DNA of 64,000 nucleotides, from assembly GCA_022446815.1 (NCBI GenBank), contig JAKVCD010000009.1:124001-188000 (forward strand), given 5' to 3'. The notes beneath the pieces are model-generated. The model was not told where the DNA came from and ran no database searches. It saw only the letters and a list, made by a program, of their open reading frames with translations. Source of the stretch: Planctomycetota bacterium (GTDB taxonomy: Bacteria; Planctomycetota; UBA1135; GCA-002686595). Numbering within the stretch: the stretch's first letter is position 1; every line of letters begins with the position of its first letter. The position numbers and the translations under genes are program-made. Positions 26,347 to 35,025 of this stretch are shown in pieces.

Positions 26347-27006
26347 ATGAAGAAGACCCTCATCGCAGCCCTCGCCACCACTCTGTTCTTCGCCTTCGGA
26401 GGGTGTTCCGTCGTTGGCATTCGCACGACAGCTGAGCCGCCCTATGAGGTGATCACCGCAGACGGGGACATCGAGGTCAGGCAATATGAGCCCATGCTCA
26501 TCGCCGAGACCTTCGTCGGGGGCATCGCTCAGTCGAAGCTTACTGAGGGCAAAGAGTTCCGGCAGTCGGGGAACAGCGGCTTCCGGATGCTCGCTGGCTA
26601 CATCTTTGGGGGGAACACCAGTAAGGAAGATATCGCGATGACTGCTCCTGTCTTGCAAGAGAGGCGGAGCGAAGAGATCGCCATGACCGCGCCTGTGCTG
26701 CAAGAGGATCGGGGTGACGGCTGGTGGATGGCTTTTGTTTTGCCGGAGGGCTACACCCTCGAGAGCGCGCCTACGCCAGATGATGATCGAGTGACCTTGC
26801 GTGAGGTGCCTGCGAAGCGCATCGCCACGCTCCGATACAGCGGCTGGAACTCTCCAGAGAAGATGGCGCGCCATGAAGAGACTCTCAGGAGCTGGCTGGC
26901 GGAGAAGGGAGTCCGGGCTATCGGTCCGCCGCTCATGGCGAGCTATGACCCGCCTTGGGCGATCCCCTTCATGCGCCGCAACGAGGTGCAGATCGAGGTC
27001 GAGTGA
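26347..27006 (+). CDS. SOUL-family heme-binding lipoprotein
   Basis: 219 residues. An N-terminal signal peptide ends in a lipobox (FGGC, Cys at about 20), so the protein is probably anchored in a membrane facing outward. The rest is a SOUL domain, with PYEVITADGDIEVRQYEP at the start and IAMTAPV motifs near its middle. The segment EIAMTAPVLQE occurs twice within about 27 residues. SOUL proteins bind heme or porphyrins; the physiological role in bacteria is unclear. The ATG start excludes the upstream open frame to 26209. The next lipoprotein gene starts 19 bases later. Confidence 0.88.
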   Translation: MKKTLIAALATTLFFAFGGCSVVGIRTTAEPPYEVITADGDIEVRQYEPMLIAETFVGGIAQSKLTEGKEFRQSGNSGFRMLAGYIFGGNTSKEDIAMTAPVLQERRSEEIAMTAPVLQEDRGDGWWMAFVLPEGYTLESAPTPDDDRVTLREVPAKRIATLRYSGWNSPEKMARHEETLRSWLAEKGVRAIGPPLMASYDPPWAIPFMRRNEVQIEVE

Positions 27007-27013
27007 ACCCTGC

Positions 27014-27019
27014 TAGGAT
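27014..27019 (+). promoter_or_regulatory. TANNNT -10 hexamer, six bases before ATG 27026
   Basis: TAGGAT, then GCCGCG, then ATG. Same spacing as at several other genes in the window; likely leaderless. Confidence 0.5.
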
Positions 27020-27025
27020 GCCGCG

Positions 27026-27970
27026 ATGAGACAGCTCCTCATCGCGCTCCCGCTCTTGGCAGCCTGCTCGGGCCTGGAGAGGGTTTCAGCGCCTGCCCCG
27101 CCGAAGCTCAAGGTCTTCCTGCTAGCTGGCCAGTCCAACATGGAGGGTCAGGCCGTCGTCGACCTTGATCATCCGGAGCACTACAACGGGGGGAGGGGGA
27201 TCCTCAAGAGCGTCCTTCAGGAGCCCGGCGTCGACGCGGAGTTCGGGCACTGGCTGGAGGCGGACGGGGCTTGGGCTGAGCGGGATGATGTCTACGTCTG
27301 GTATCAACCACACACAGGGCCGCTCAAGGCAGGCAGGCTCTCGATCGGCTTCGCGGTCTACGAGGGCAGGCACCATTTCGGCCCCGAGCTGGAGCTCGGG
27401 TGGGAGCTTGGGGAGCGCTTCAGCGAGCCAGTCCTCCTCGTAAAGACTTGCTGGGGGGGGAAGAGCCTGATGGGAGACTTTCGACCTCCGAGCGCAGGCG
27501 GCGAGGTCGGGGAGTGCTATTTGAGGATGATTGAGGAGTATAGGGTGGCCATCGACAGCTACCGCGCCCGCTTCCCAGAGCTCGCTGCATTTGAGCCAGA
27601 GCTCACAGGCTTCGTCTGGTTCCAGGGCTGGAATGACATGTTCACTGAGGGCGCGTTGGATGCCTACACGGGGAATCTCATCCACCTGATCAAAGACCTC
27701 CGGGATGAGATGGACGCTCCTCTGCTCCCCTTCGTGGTCGGCCAGACCGGGAACGCAAACAGCGAGGAGCTCTGGGCTGCGCAAGAGGCAGCGACCTTAG
27801 CCGCTGAGTTCTCCGGGCGCGCGAGCTACGTCCCTACGCGCGCCTTCTTGAGGCCTGCCGAAGACTCTCCAAATACGGGTCACGGCCATCACTGGTTCGG
27901 GAACGCCGAGAGCTACCTGCGTATCGGTGACGCCTTGGGAAAGGCGATGGTGGCGCTCCTGGGTCGCTGA
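27026..27970 (+). CDS. Sialate O-acetylesterase-like (SASA/CE6) lipoprotein
   Basis: 314 residues with a signal peptide and lipobox (LLAAC, Cys at 13). The SGNH-type SASA fold is visible: AGQSNMEG holds the nucleophile Ser, FVWFQGWNDM is the block III-like motif, and GHHWFGNAESYLRIG near the end carries the Asp/His-like element. Family members remove acetyl groups from sialic acids or xylan; the substrate here is unknown. They are common in polysaccharide-degrading planctomycetes. An isolated promoter-like TAGGAT precedes the gene, so it may be transcribed on its own. Confidence 0.85.
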   Translation: MRQLLIALPLLAACSGLERVSAPAPPKLKVFLLAGQSNMEGQAVVDLDHPEHYNGGRGILKSVLQEPGVDAEFGHWLEADGAWAERDDVYVWYQPHTGPLKAGRLSIGFAVYEGRHHFGPELELGWELGERFSEPVLLVKTCWGGKSLMGDFRPPSAGGEVGECYLRMIEEYRVAIDSYRARFPELAAFEPELTGFVWFQGWNDMFTEGALDAYTGNLIHLIKDLRDEMDAPLLPFVVGQTGNANSEELWAAQEAATLAAEFSGRASYVPTRAFLRPAEDSPNTGHGHHWFGNAESYLRIGDALGKAMVALLGR

Positions 27971-28002
27971 CGGGCTTTGACCGCACTCTCACAGTGTGGA
28001 GG

Positions 28003-28008
28003 TAGGAT
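28003..28008 (+). promoter_or_regulatory. TANNNT -10 hexamer, six bases before ATG 28015
   Basis: TAGGAT, then GGAGGG, then ATG. The GGAGGG could alternatively act as a ribosome site, but it abuts the start codon with no spacing. Confidence 0.45.
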
Positions 28009-28014
28009 GGAGGG

Positions 28015-29493
28015 ATGAAGCACCTCTCTCTCAAGCCGGCTCTCCTGAGCCTCGCTCTCTCGCTCTGCTCAGGCTCTGCGTTCGCAACCCAGGCCTCTTG
28101 GACAACGCTGGGGGGAGGGGACGCCACAGACTGGGGCATGGACACTAGCGTGGTCTGCGGGACTGACCCCGGAGGAGCCTTCCTCTGGACTGCTTCGTTG
28201 GGGCAGCAGAGCTTGGGAGGGGGCGAGGCCGTAGCGGTCTCGAGCTCGGGCTCCGTCGTCTTCGGGAACATTCAAGACCTCGCAGGTAACTCGGTCGCAG
28301 GTTTATGGTCCGCATCCTCTGGCTGGACAAGCCTCGGAGGGGTCGGTGGCAGCTCAGGGACGAGCATCTCAAGTGCATACGCGATGTCCGGGGATGGCAC
28401 CGTGGCGACAGGGCTCGCTTGGGTCAACGCCGGCACCGCTGGCGCCTTTCGGTGGACTCCCGCCGCTGGCATGGTTCTGCTCCCGCAGGCTGGCGCAGGA
28501 AGCAGCCGAGGGAACGCGGTGAGCGAAGACGGGAGCCTCATCGGGGGCTGGGAGGAATCAGCCAGTGGCACTCGCCGTGCGGCGATCTGGGATGGCTCTC
28601 CTGGGCCGACCTTCATCCTCACGACCCCGTCAGACTCCGTAGGCGCAGGCGAGGTGTGGGGCTTCAGCGAGAGCAACCAGTTCGCGGTCGGTTCACGTCA
28701 GGGCCAAGGCTTCGTCTGGGACGCCGTGGGAGGAGCGACCTTGACGGGGACCCTCCCGAGCACGGACATCTTTCGCACAGGCTCAGCGAACGCTGTCTCT
28801 GACGATGGGCAGGTCGTCGTTGGTTGGTACCGGGTGTCTTTTCCCTTCGATGTACGCGCTACGATCTGGACCCCTGAGGCGGGGATACAGGAGCTCCGTG
28901 ATGTCCTCATAGCGGCTGGGGCGACCGGAGTCCCGAACCTCCGCACAGCTGTCGCTGTCTCTGCCGATGGCTCGCGCATCTTGGCCCATGACGGCTTTGA
29001 CTGGGGCATCGCAGATCTCGGCACGGGCGGAGCGACGAGCTCCTTCTGCTATGGAGATGGCTCCGGTAGCGCTTGTCCATGCGGAAACAACGGGGCTGCT
29101 GGCGCTGGGTGTGCGAACGGGACCGGTCAAGGCGCGAGCCTCTCACGGGCAGGGACCGCGAGCGCTTCGAGCTCAAGCGTCGTGCTCCAGGCGACGGGCC
29201 TCGTTCCGAATCAGCCGGGCCTCTACTTCCAAGGCTTGAATGCGATCAACAGCGGAGGCGGGAACGCCTTCGGTGACGGGCTCCGCTGCGCAGGTGGTGG
29301 GGTCGTACGTCTTCAGGTGCGGACCGCGGATGCGAGCGGGAGCTCGAACACTACGAGCGACATCGCGGTGCGCGGTAGCGTCTCGAGCGGTGATTTGAGG
29401 CGCTATCAGCTCTGGTATCGCGACCCGCTCAGCTCGCCCTGTGGGTCGGGCTTCAATTTGAGCAACGGAGTCGAGATCACCTGGGGAGCTTGA
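28015..29493 (+). CDS. Secreted HAF-repeat protein with six-Cys C-terminal module
   Basis: 492 residues. The signal peptide (KPALLSLALSLCSGSAFA) is followed by roughly 320 residues of HAF-type repeats, each with a pattern like AVSxDGxxVxG followed by AFxW, forming a probable beta-propeller. From residue 343 (base 29041) to the end is a 150-residue module with six cysteines (module positions 3, 12, 14, 24, 83, 134), GLYFQG, FGDGLRCAGGGVVRLQV and RYQLWYRDP, ending TWGA. The same module ends the protein at 53793. It is probably extracellular; function is unknown. Confidence 0.8.
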   Translation: MKHLSLKPALLSLALSLCSGSAFATQASWTTLGGGDATDWGMDTSVVCGTDPGGAFLWTASLGQQSLGGGEAVAVSSSGSVVFGNIQDLAGNSVAGLWSASSGWTSLGGVGGSSGTSISSAYAMSGDGTVATGLAWVNAGTAGAFRWTPAAGMVLLPQAGAGSSRGNAVSEDGSLIGGWEESASGTRRAAIWDGSPGPTFILTTPSDSVGAGEVWGFSESNQFAVGSRQGQGFVWDAVGGATLTGTLPSTDIFRTGSANAVSDDGQVVVGWYRVSFPFDVRATIWTPEAGIQELRDVLIAAGATGVPNLRTAVAVSADGSRILAHDGFDWGIADLGTGGATSSFCYGDGSGSACPCGNNGAAGAGCANGTGQGASLSRAGTASASSSSVVLQATGLVPNQPGLYFQGLNAINSGGGNAFGDGLRCAGGGVVRLQVRTADASGSSNTTSDIAVRGSVSSGDLRRYQLWYRDPLSSPCGSGFNLSNGVEITWGA

Positions 29494-29500
29494 GCTCTCC

Positions 29501-32500
29501 TCAGGAGCTCAGGCTGTTCGTCGCGCCAGGTGTCCCGTAGGGGGCTAGGGAGGCGCCCCAAGACTCAGGCGCTGCGTTGTCCGCGTTCGCGTTGATGAGC
29601 TCGAGGGTGCGCCCGGTGCCGTCCGCGCTCACAGGCCAAGGGAGCTCGTCGGTGTAGCTGACCTCGTCGACCAAGGTACCAGTGGCGTCGAAGAGCCTGA
29701 CGCTGTCGGCGGCACCAGAGAGCCCGAAGTGGAAGGGGCCGACCGCGTTGACCCCTGGGTGGTAGGCGCTGAACTGTTCTAAGTCACGCGCCAAGACCAG
29801 GGGGACACCAGGCTCGAGCTTGGTCCCGACCGGGATCGCCCAGCTCTGATCAAGTTGATCATCGCTGAGGGACCAGCCGCCAATGTCGAGCCAAGCGGCG
29901 CCAGGGTTTTGTAGCTCGACCCAATCTCCGCAGTCGTGCTCGTCAGCTGAGTTGTATTGAATCTCGGCGATGACCGCTCGCCCACTGCCGGCAGGACCGT
30001 GGTGGAAGTGAGCGGTGAGGGAGAGGTCGCCGGAGAGATCGACAGTGCGAGTTGGGGTCGAGGCTCCGTCCGACCAGCCCCCGAAAGAGAAGCCTGGACG
30101 TGTACGCGCTGTGAGCGTGACCGGGTTGCCCTGCAGGTATTCTCCCTCGAAGGGGCCATTCACCTGGAGTGAGTTGAGCTGGATGCTCCCTGAGCGAGGT
30201 GGGATTACGTCTAGGTTGAGGCGGTGACTCGGGCCCAGCTGGAAGAAGGAGGCGAGCTGCTGCCGCGCGTAGGCGGGGCGCTGCTGCAAGAAGTCTTCTA
30301 GCTCGTGGATGTCCGACTCCCAGTTGAGGTCGGGTTGGAACCAGCGGTCTAGGTGCCGCTGAACCTCAGCTCTGATATCTGCCGCAGCGCGGCGAAGGAT
30401 GCTCAGGGTGTTGGCGGGAGAGAGGGTCGTGTTGAGCAGGTCGAGGTATCGGTTGGCGAAGTCTCTGCGGAAGGTCGGGCTCTCGTGCAAGTCTTTGAGG
30501 AGCTGGGTGAGGCGGTTCGATCCACCGAACACAACCTCGAGGTGGCTCTCGCTAGGGCCGGTGCCCCACGCTCCCATGGAGCCGTCGAAGTCGTACTGAA
30601 ACCAGCGCCACTTTCCGTCGAGGGTGCGCGGCGCCCAAAACTTGACGTTGTTCTTGGGCCAGTCATCGTTGAGGAAGAAGTCTTCAGAGATGGCGTAGGT
30701 GCAGAGCTCGTCTACGTCGATCACCTTACGAGCGCGCTCGTACATGGCGGGGTCGCTGAGGTCGTTCAGCTCGAGGTATTCACACACGGAGAAGTAGTGC
30801 TTGTTGTCGCCTTCATGCTCGTCCCAGCCGCCGCCCTCCAAGAGATCGATCGCCTCTGTCGAGGCGCCGTGGTGTGCCTCTGGGTAGTGCTTGTCGTGTC
30901 GCTCGCGGAGGTTCTGTATGCCCCAGTATTCGCCGTTCACATATACGACTACGGGGCGGTAGGCCGACGCGTCGATGTCTTCCGGACTCATGATCCGACC
31001 GCAGAGGGCGTCTCGCATCATAGCCCTGTTGAAGTCTTGCCCAGCGTTTCTGAGGAGCAGGCGCCGAAAGGAGGTCACGCGATAGTCTTCCCCGAAGACT
31101 GGATAGTCGATCTGCCCCTCGCCGTAGCCAGGTCGGGCGATCAGGGCCATCGGCTTCTGGGGGTAAGCGAGCGAGGCTTGGCCGTGAGGTTTTGCTCCGA
31201 GGTCTAAGGAGAAGGCGGGGCGCCCATCCGGCGTGATGAGTGTGGCGTGTAATTGGCGGTCCTCCTCTGCTTGGGTGTTCGAGTAGAGTCCATCGGCACC
31301 CCAAAGCTGCTCTGGATCAGCGACCAACGAGAGGACGCTCAGCGTGTGCGGGTGTGCGGTCGTGTAAGAGGCTGTCGTGACTCTGCTGGGCCAGAGCCCG
31401 GGGGCGAAGGCGCGGACCCTAAGCGGGATGACGCCTTTCTTGTCGGCGGGGAGGGAGAGGCCGGCTCGGTAGAGCTGCGAGCTCTCGTTCGGGTCAGAGC
31501 CATCCAGCGTGTATCGGAGCTCAGCCCCAGGCGTTGTGGACAGGAGCTGGATCGAGCGCCGGCTGCGCAGCAGCCCCCCAGGAGGTGAGATCGAAGGGGC
31601 TGCGGTGAAGCCAGGCCGCGCTTCCGTGCTGTTTGCGCTCCCGGGAGTAGGGGAGAGAAAGTGGACAACTGTCGCTGCGCCGCTCGCCGAGCGGCCGACG
31701 GATTGGTCTAGGTAGAGGCGACCCGTGACGAGTTGATCCACCACTGCGCCAGAGGGGTTAGAGAGGGTCAGGGTCTCACCATCTGAGCTGACCCGAAAGT
31801 TCGTGTGCAGCGAGTCTTCTTGGAAGTTGAGCTGAGGGTTCGACTGTACGGGGGTTAGCCAAGAGAGGGACTGGCCTAGCGAGAGGAGCGGCGTGCATGA
31901 GAGGTCCGCGCTCTCTGCGCTCTCGTTATGTACCTCGATCGCGAGGAGGTTCTCACCCTCGACGAGGAGCTCGAGGCCTGAGTCCAAGCGAAAGCTCTGT
32001 GGAGACTGGTCCCATTGAAGGACGCCTTGGTTTTGGTCTGTGGCGAACTCTTCAGCCGGCGGTCTGACTCCCCGCATACCTAGCTTTGAGCGCGCGACCT
32101 CGACGCCGTTGAGATAGGCGATGAAGCCGTCGTCATAGTCGAGGTGCAGCATGAGGTGCCGGAGGTCGCTGAGCTGCGCTGAGCTGAGGTCGAAGGAGCG
32201 ACGGACATAAACGACGTCTCCAGTGACGGCAGTTCTGAGGTTGGGGTAGCCGCGGCCGAAGCCGCTGGGCCCCTGCGGCCAGGCAGAGTCGTTGAAGTCT
32301 GGCTCCTCCCAGCCCGCTGGTGGGCCAGGGAGCCCGCTCTCGTAGCGCCAAAGATCTCCATCCTCGATGACAGTGTCCCAGCGGAGCCCTTGCCCCATGT
32401 CGAGGCCTGAGGCATAGACCAAGAGGTGACCACCTGCAGGGATGGACTCCTGGCCGAATGTCCACCGTCGAAGATCATCGGGGTCGTCCGAGAGGCTCCA

Positions 32501-32692
32501 GCCCATCAGGCTCACGCTCGCGCTGCCGAGGTTCCTGAGCTCGATCCAATCGTGCGCGCTCCCGTCAGCTGCGGCGTGGGTGCGGTGGTTTGCGCCCTGG
32601 ACCTCGTTGATCACGACCTGTCCCAAGGCGCTCGAGGTGAGGGTCGCTAGGGACAGCGCCCACCCAGCCAGAAGTCCCCTAGTTTCCCGCAT
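29501..32692 (-). CDS. Large secreted CotH-kinase / lamin-tail-domain protein
   Basis: 1063 residues with a signal peptide (ends TSSALG). Domains in order: a lamin-tail domain (about 25-110, INEVQ...DWIELRN...WSLSD); a galactose-binding-like segment (about 130-270); a chitobiase-type Fn3-like domain (about 350-430, YTLDGSDPNES); a CotH spore-coat-kinase-like domain (about 430-800, with LRNAGQDFNRAMMRDAL, YVNGEYWGIQNLRERHDKHY and WFQYDFDGSMG); a short bacterial repeat (GFSFGGWSDGA); and a second lamin-tail domain (about 895-1060). Similar proteins are frequent in planctomycetes. CotH proteins can be protein kinases, but activity here is untested. Confidence 0.85.
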   Translation of the reverse strand: MRETRGLLAGWALSLATLTSSALGQVVINEVQGANHRTHAAADGSAHDWIELRNLGSASVSLMGWSLSDDPDDLRRWTFGQESIPAGGHLLVYASGLDMGQGLRWDTVIEDGDLWRYESGLPGPPAGWEEPDFNDSAWPQGPSGFGRGYPNLRTAVTGDVVYVRRSFDLSSAQLSDLRHLMLHLDYDDGFIAYLNGVEVARSKLGMRGVRPPAEEFATDQNQGVLQWDQSPQSFRLDSGLELLVEGENLLAIEVHNESAESADLSCTPLLSLGQSLSWLTPVQSNPQLNFQEDSLHTNFRVSSDGETLTLSNPSGAVVDQLVTGRLYLDQSVGRSASGAATVVHFLSPTPGSANSTEARPGFTAAPSISPPGGLLRSRRSIQLLSTTPGAELRYTLDGSDPNESSQLYRAGLSLPADKKGVIPLRVRAFAPGLWPSRVTTASYTTAHPHTLSVLSLVADPEQLWGADGLYSNTQAEEDRQLHATLITPDGRPAFSLDLGAKPHGQASLAYPQKPMALIARPGYGEGQIDYPVFGEDYRVTSFRRLLLRNAGQDFNRAMMRDALCGRIMSPEDIDASAYRPVVVYVNGEYWGIQNLRERHDKHYPEAHHGASTEAIDLLEGGGWDEHEGDNKHYFSVCEYLELNDLSDPAMYERARKVIDVDELCTYAISEDFFLNDDWPKNNVKFWAPRTLDGKWRWFQYDFDGSMGAWGTGPSESHLEVVFGGSNRLTQLLKDLHESPTFRRDFANRYLDLLNTTLSPANTLSILRRAAADIRAEVQRHLDRWFQPDLNWESDIHELEDFLQQRPAYARQQLASFFQLGPSHRLNLDVIPPRSGSIQLNSLQVNGPFEGEYLQGNPVTLTARTRPGFSFGGWSDGASTPTRTVDLSGDLSLTAHFHHGPAGSGRAVIAEIQYNSADEHDCGDWVELQNPGAAWLDIGGWSLSDDQLDQSWAIPVGTKLEPGVPLVLARDLEQFSAYHPGVNAVGPFHFGLSGAADSVRLFDATGTLVDEVSYTDELPWPVSADGTGRTLELINANADNAAPESWGASLAPYGTPGATNSLSS

Positions 32693-32891
32693 AGATGCCT
32701 TAAATGTATCAGAAAATACGAGCGTGCAATTGGAGAGGTGCTGCTGTTTGGCTCCAGCATATTCCCTGGCCTGCCTGAGCCATGCACGCTCTTGAGGTCA
32801 CTTGATACGGATCATGTGCCCTTACCCGGGTGTGTGCTCACAAGCGCCCTCTTGGCGCTGTCTTCGTTTCCCTGGCCGCGCAGGTATAGCG
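32693..32891. other. Intergenic region, no gene seen
   Basis: 199 bases between two minus-strand genes. It is locally AT-richer near 32700-32735, where a promoter for the CotH gene is likely. No RNA gene or repeat was recognised. Confidence 0.5.
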
Positions 32892-33914
32892 TCAGTCTGG
32901 GAGTAGGCCGCTGCGCTCTAGCGATAGGTAGAGGTCTTCCGAGACGAGCTCGTGCCCCTTGGCGTTCAGGTGATAGAGCTCTCCTCTCAGGAAGACAGAG
33001 GGCTTGAGAGAGGCCCGCTCAGAGAGGTACTGGCGCAGGGTCGGGCGGGCTGGGAAGTAAGGCACGTCGAGTCCCGACGAGATCATCCCGAGCGCGCCCT
33101 CTGGGGAGCGGTCTGCTGACTCTTTGCGTACTTGAAACTCAAAGGGGGCGCACAGGAGCATGGGGCGCGCGCCCTTAGCGCGCAGCTCCATGCACAGCTC
33201 TTCGAGCTCTGCTCGGAGGGCAGCTCTTCCATCAGTCCTCCAGGGGTCGAGGTCAACGTTCACCGCTGCGATGAGCTCATCCCAGCGCTCCTTGCGACCT
33301 CGATGTCTCCACTCCGCGCCGAAGTGTCTGGCGACAGCTGTGCGCTTGAGCTGCTCGAAGAGGCCGGCGCTCGACGGAGGCGAGGCGGGAGGAGGAGGAG
33401 ACAGGAGCTCTCTCATCCCTGGCAAGTCAGCGAGGCTCCACTCGAGAATCACTAGGTCGGGGACGAGGTCCACGCCATAACGACGCCACGCCTCTAGGTA
33501 TTGCTCGCTACCCCAGCCGCGCACTCCGAGGTTGAGGACCTCGACCTCGCGCTCGGGCATGCGCGCGGCGAGCTGCAGTTCGAGGAGACGAGCCCAGGTG
33601 TCTTCATCGTCGACACCTGCTCCATAGGTCCACGAGCTACCGAGGCAGAGGACGCGGTAGAGCTTGGGGGTCGAGGGGTCCTTCGGCTCTGGCCCCCGGA
33701 AACCTAGGGAGTTGATCTCAAAGTGTGATCCGTCCCAGCTCCCCTCAAAGCCGGGCTGATGCAAGGGGCCGAGCTCTTGGTCGGTGGTGTATGGCCACTC
33801 ATCTGCAAAGCGGATCGGGCCTGGCTCGAGGAATCTACAGCCGAGCTCAATGATGAAGAGGACTCCAGCAGCGAGGAGGACGCATGTGATGATCTTCTTG
33901 AGGGAGGAGAGCAT
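32892..33914 (-). CDS. SGNH/GDSL-hydrolase-like membrane-anchored protein
   Basis: An N-terminal signal anchor (LKKIITCVLLAAGVLFIIELG) is followed by an SGNH-like domain. Block I is LGSSWTYGAG with the candidate nucleophile Ser, and block V is YHLNAKGHEL with the candidate His. The block III position reads LEWSLAD instead of GxND, so the oxyanion Asn may be missing. Such proteins often act on cell-surface polysaccharide acyl groups; the substrate is unknown. ATG 33914 was chosen at the anchor; a TTG at 33944 adds ten polar residues. Confidence 0.75.
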   Translation of the reverse strand: MLSSLKKIITCVLLAAGVLFIIELGCRFLEPGPIRFADEWPYTTDQELGPLHQPGFEGSWDGSHFEINSLGFRGPEPKDPSTPKLYRVLCLGSSWTYGAGVDDEDTWARLLELQLAARMPEREVEVLNLGVRGWGSEQYLEAWRRYGVDLVPDLVILEWSLADLPGMRELLSPPPPASPPSSAGLFEQLKRTAVARHFGAEWRHRGRKERWDELIAAVNVDLDPWRTDGRAALRAELEELCMELRAKGARPMLLCAPFEFQVRKESADRSPEGALGMISSGLDVPYFPARPTLRQYLSERASLKPSVFLRGELYHLNAKGHELVSEDLYLSLERSGLLPD

Positions 33915-34076
33915 GGCTTGTCCATCCAAGCTATCGGCGCGCAAGGCGCTCGCTCGGAGCGCTTTCCGCTGAGGAGGAGGAGCCTTGGACGTGGGGTTCG
34001 GCTTGATAGGCTGTTTAGAGCCTCCCTCGTCGTCACGCGCGCAGCGCGTCTAGGGTACGAGGGATGGAACCGGACT

Positions 34077-34967
34077 ATGAAGACGCTCGTCACAGGAAGT
34101 ACAGGGCTCGTAGGCCGCGCGCTCTGCGCGAGGCTGCGCGAGCGGGGCGATGAGGTCCTTCGTCTCGTGCGGAGGGCCCCCTCAGCGGCAGACGAGGTGC
34201 AATGGGACCCGATGGAGGGGACCTGTGATGCGGCAGCCTTCGACGTGGACGCGATCGTTCACCTCGCAGGAGAGAACATCGCCTCGCGCCGCTGGTCCAA
34301 GGGCCAGATGCTGAAGATCCGTGAGAGCCGCGTCGCGGGGACTCGGCTGATCTCTGAGGGCGCCGTGAGGATCACGCGCAGACCAAAGGTCTTGGTCTCT
34401 GCGTCAGCGATCGGGTTCTATGGAGACCGCGGTGAGGAGCGCCTCGACGAGAGCGCGGCTCGTGGCGGTGGCTTCCTCGCGGATGTCTGCGTGGATTGGG
34501 AGCTGGCTACGGATCAAGCGCGTAGGTCAGGGCTGCGCGTCGTTCACCCGAGAATCGGGATGGTCTTGGCGAGTGGTGGCGGCGCGTTGGAGAAGATGCT
34601 GCTGCCCTTCCGCCTCGGATTGGGGGGCCGGATCGGCTCGGGCAAGCAGTGGATGAGTTGGGTCCAGCTGGACGACCTCGTGAGGATCCTCTGCCATATG
34701 ATTGATGATGAGGATATGAGCGGGCCGATCAACGCGGTCGCGCCTGGTGCGGTGACGAACTCCGAGTTCACTCGAGCGCTTGGGGGCGTGCTTCGTAGGC
34801 CGACCCTCTTCCCCTTGCCAGCCTTTATGGCGCGGCTCGTGATGGGGAAGATGGCGGACGAGCTCCTGCTCTCGAGCGCGCGTGTCGCTCCAGCTGCGCT
34901 CGAGTCGGCTGGCTTCGAGTTTCTTCACCCCGAGATCCAGGAGGGGCTAGAGGCCTCTGTCTGCTGA
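34077..34967 (+). CDS. TIGR01777-family epimerase (SDR), first copy
   Basis: NAD(P)-binding short-chain dehydrogenase-like protein of the YfcH/TIGR01777 group. The Rossmann motif is TGSTGLVG at the N-terminus, followed by VHLAGENIA, SASAIGFYGDRG and PRIGMVLA, and the C-terminal DUF1731 part has AFMARLVMG and ADELLLSSARV. The substrate of the family is unknown. It is a clear paralogue of the gene at 37536, sharing PTLFPLPAFMA and VQWDP. The ORF is open upstream to 33759, but ATG 34077 begins the fold exactly. It points toward the 3' end of the photolyase gene. Confidence 0.9.
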   Translation: MKTLVTGSTGLVGRALCARLRERGDEVLRLVRRAPSAADEVQWDPMEGTCDAAAFDVDAIVHLAGENIASRRWSKGQMLKIRESRVAGTRLISEGAVRITRRPKVLVSASAIGFYGDRGEERLDESAARGGGFLADVCVDWELATDQARRSGLRVVHPRIGMVLASGGGALEKMLLPFRLGLGGRIGSGKQWMSWVQLDDLVRILCHMIDDEDMSGPINAVAPGAVTNSEFTRALGGVLRRPTLFPLPAFMARLVMGKMADELLLSSARVAPAALESAGFEFLHPEIQEGLEASVC

Positions 34968-35025
34968 GTCGCATCAGACCTCGACAACTGGATGGTCGAG
35001 GACGGCGGTCTCTAGGGGGCCAGCC

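Noticed and set aside
33759-34076. Upstream extension of the first epimerase frame
   Set aside because: It lies opposite the SGNH-like gene and the Rossmann fold begins exactly at ATG 34077.
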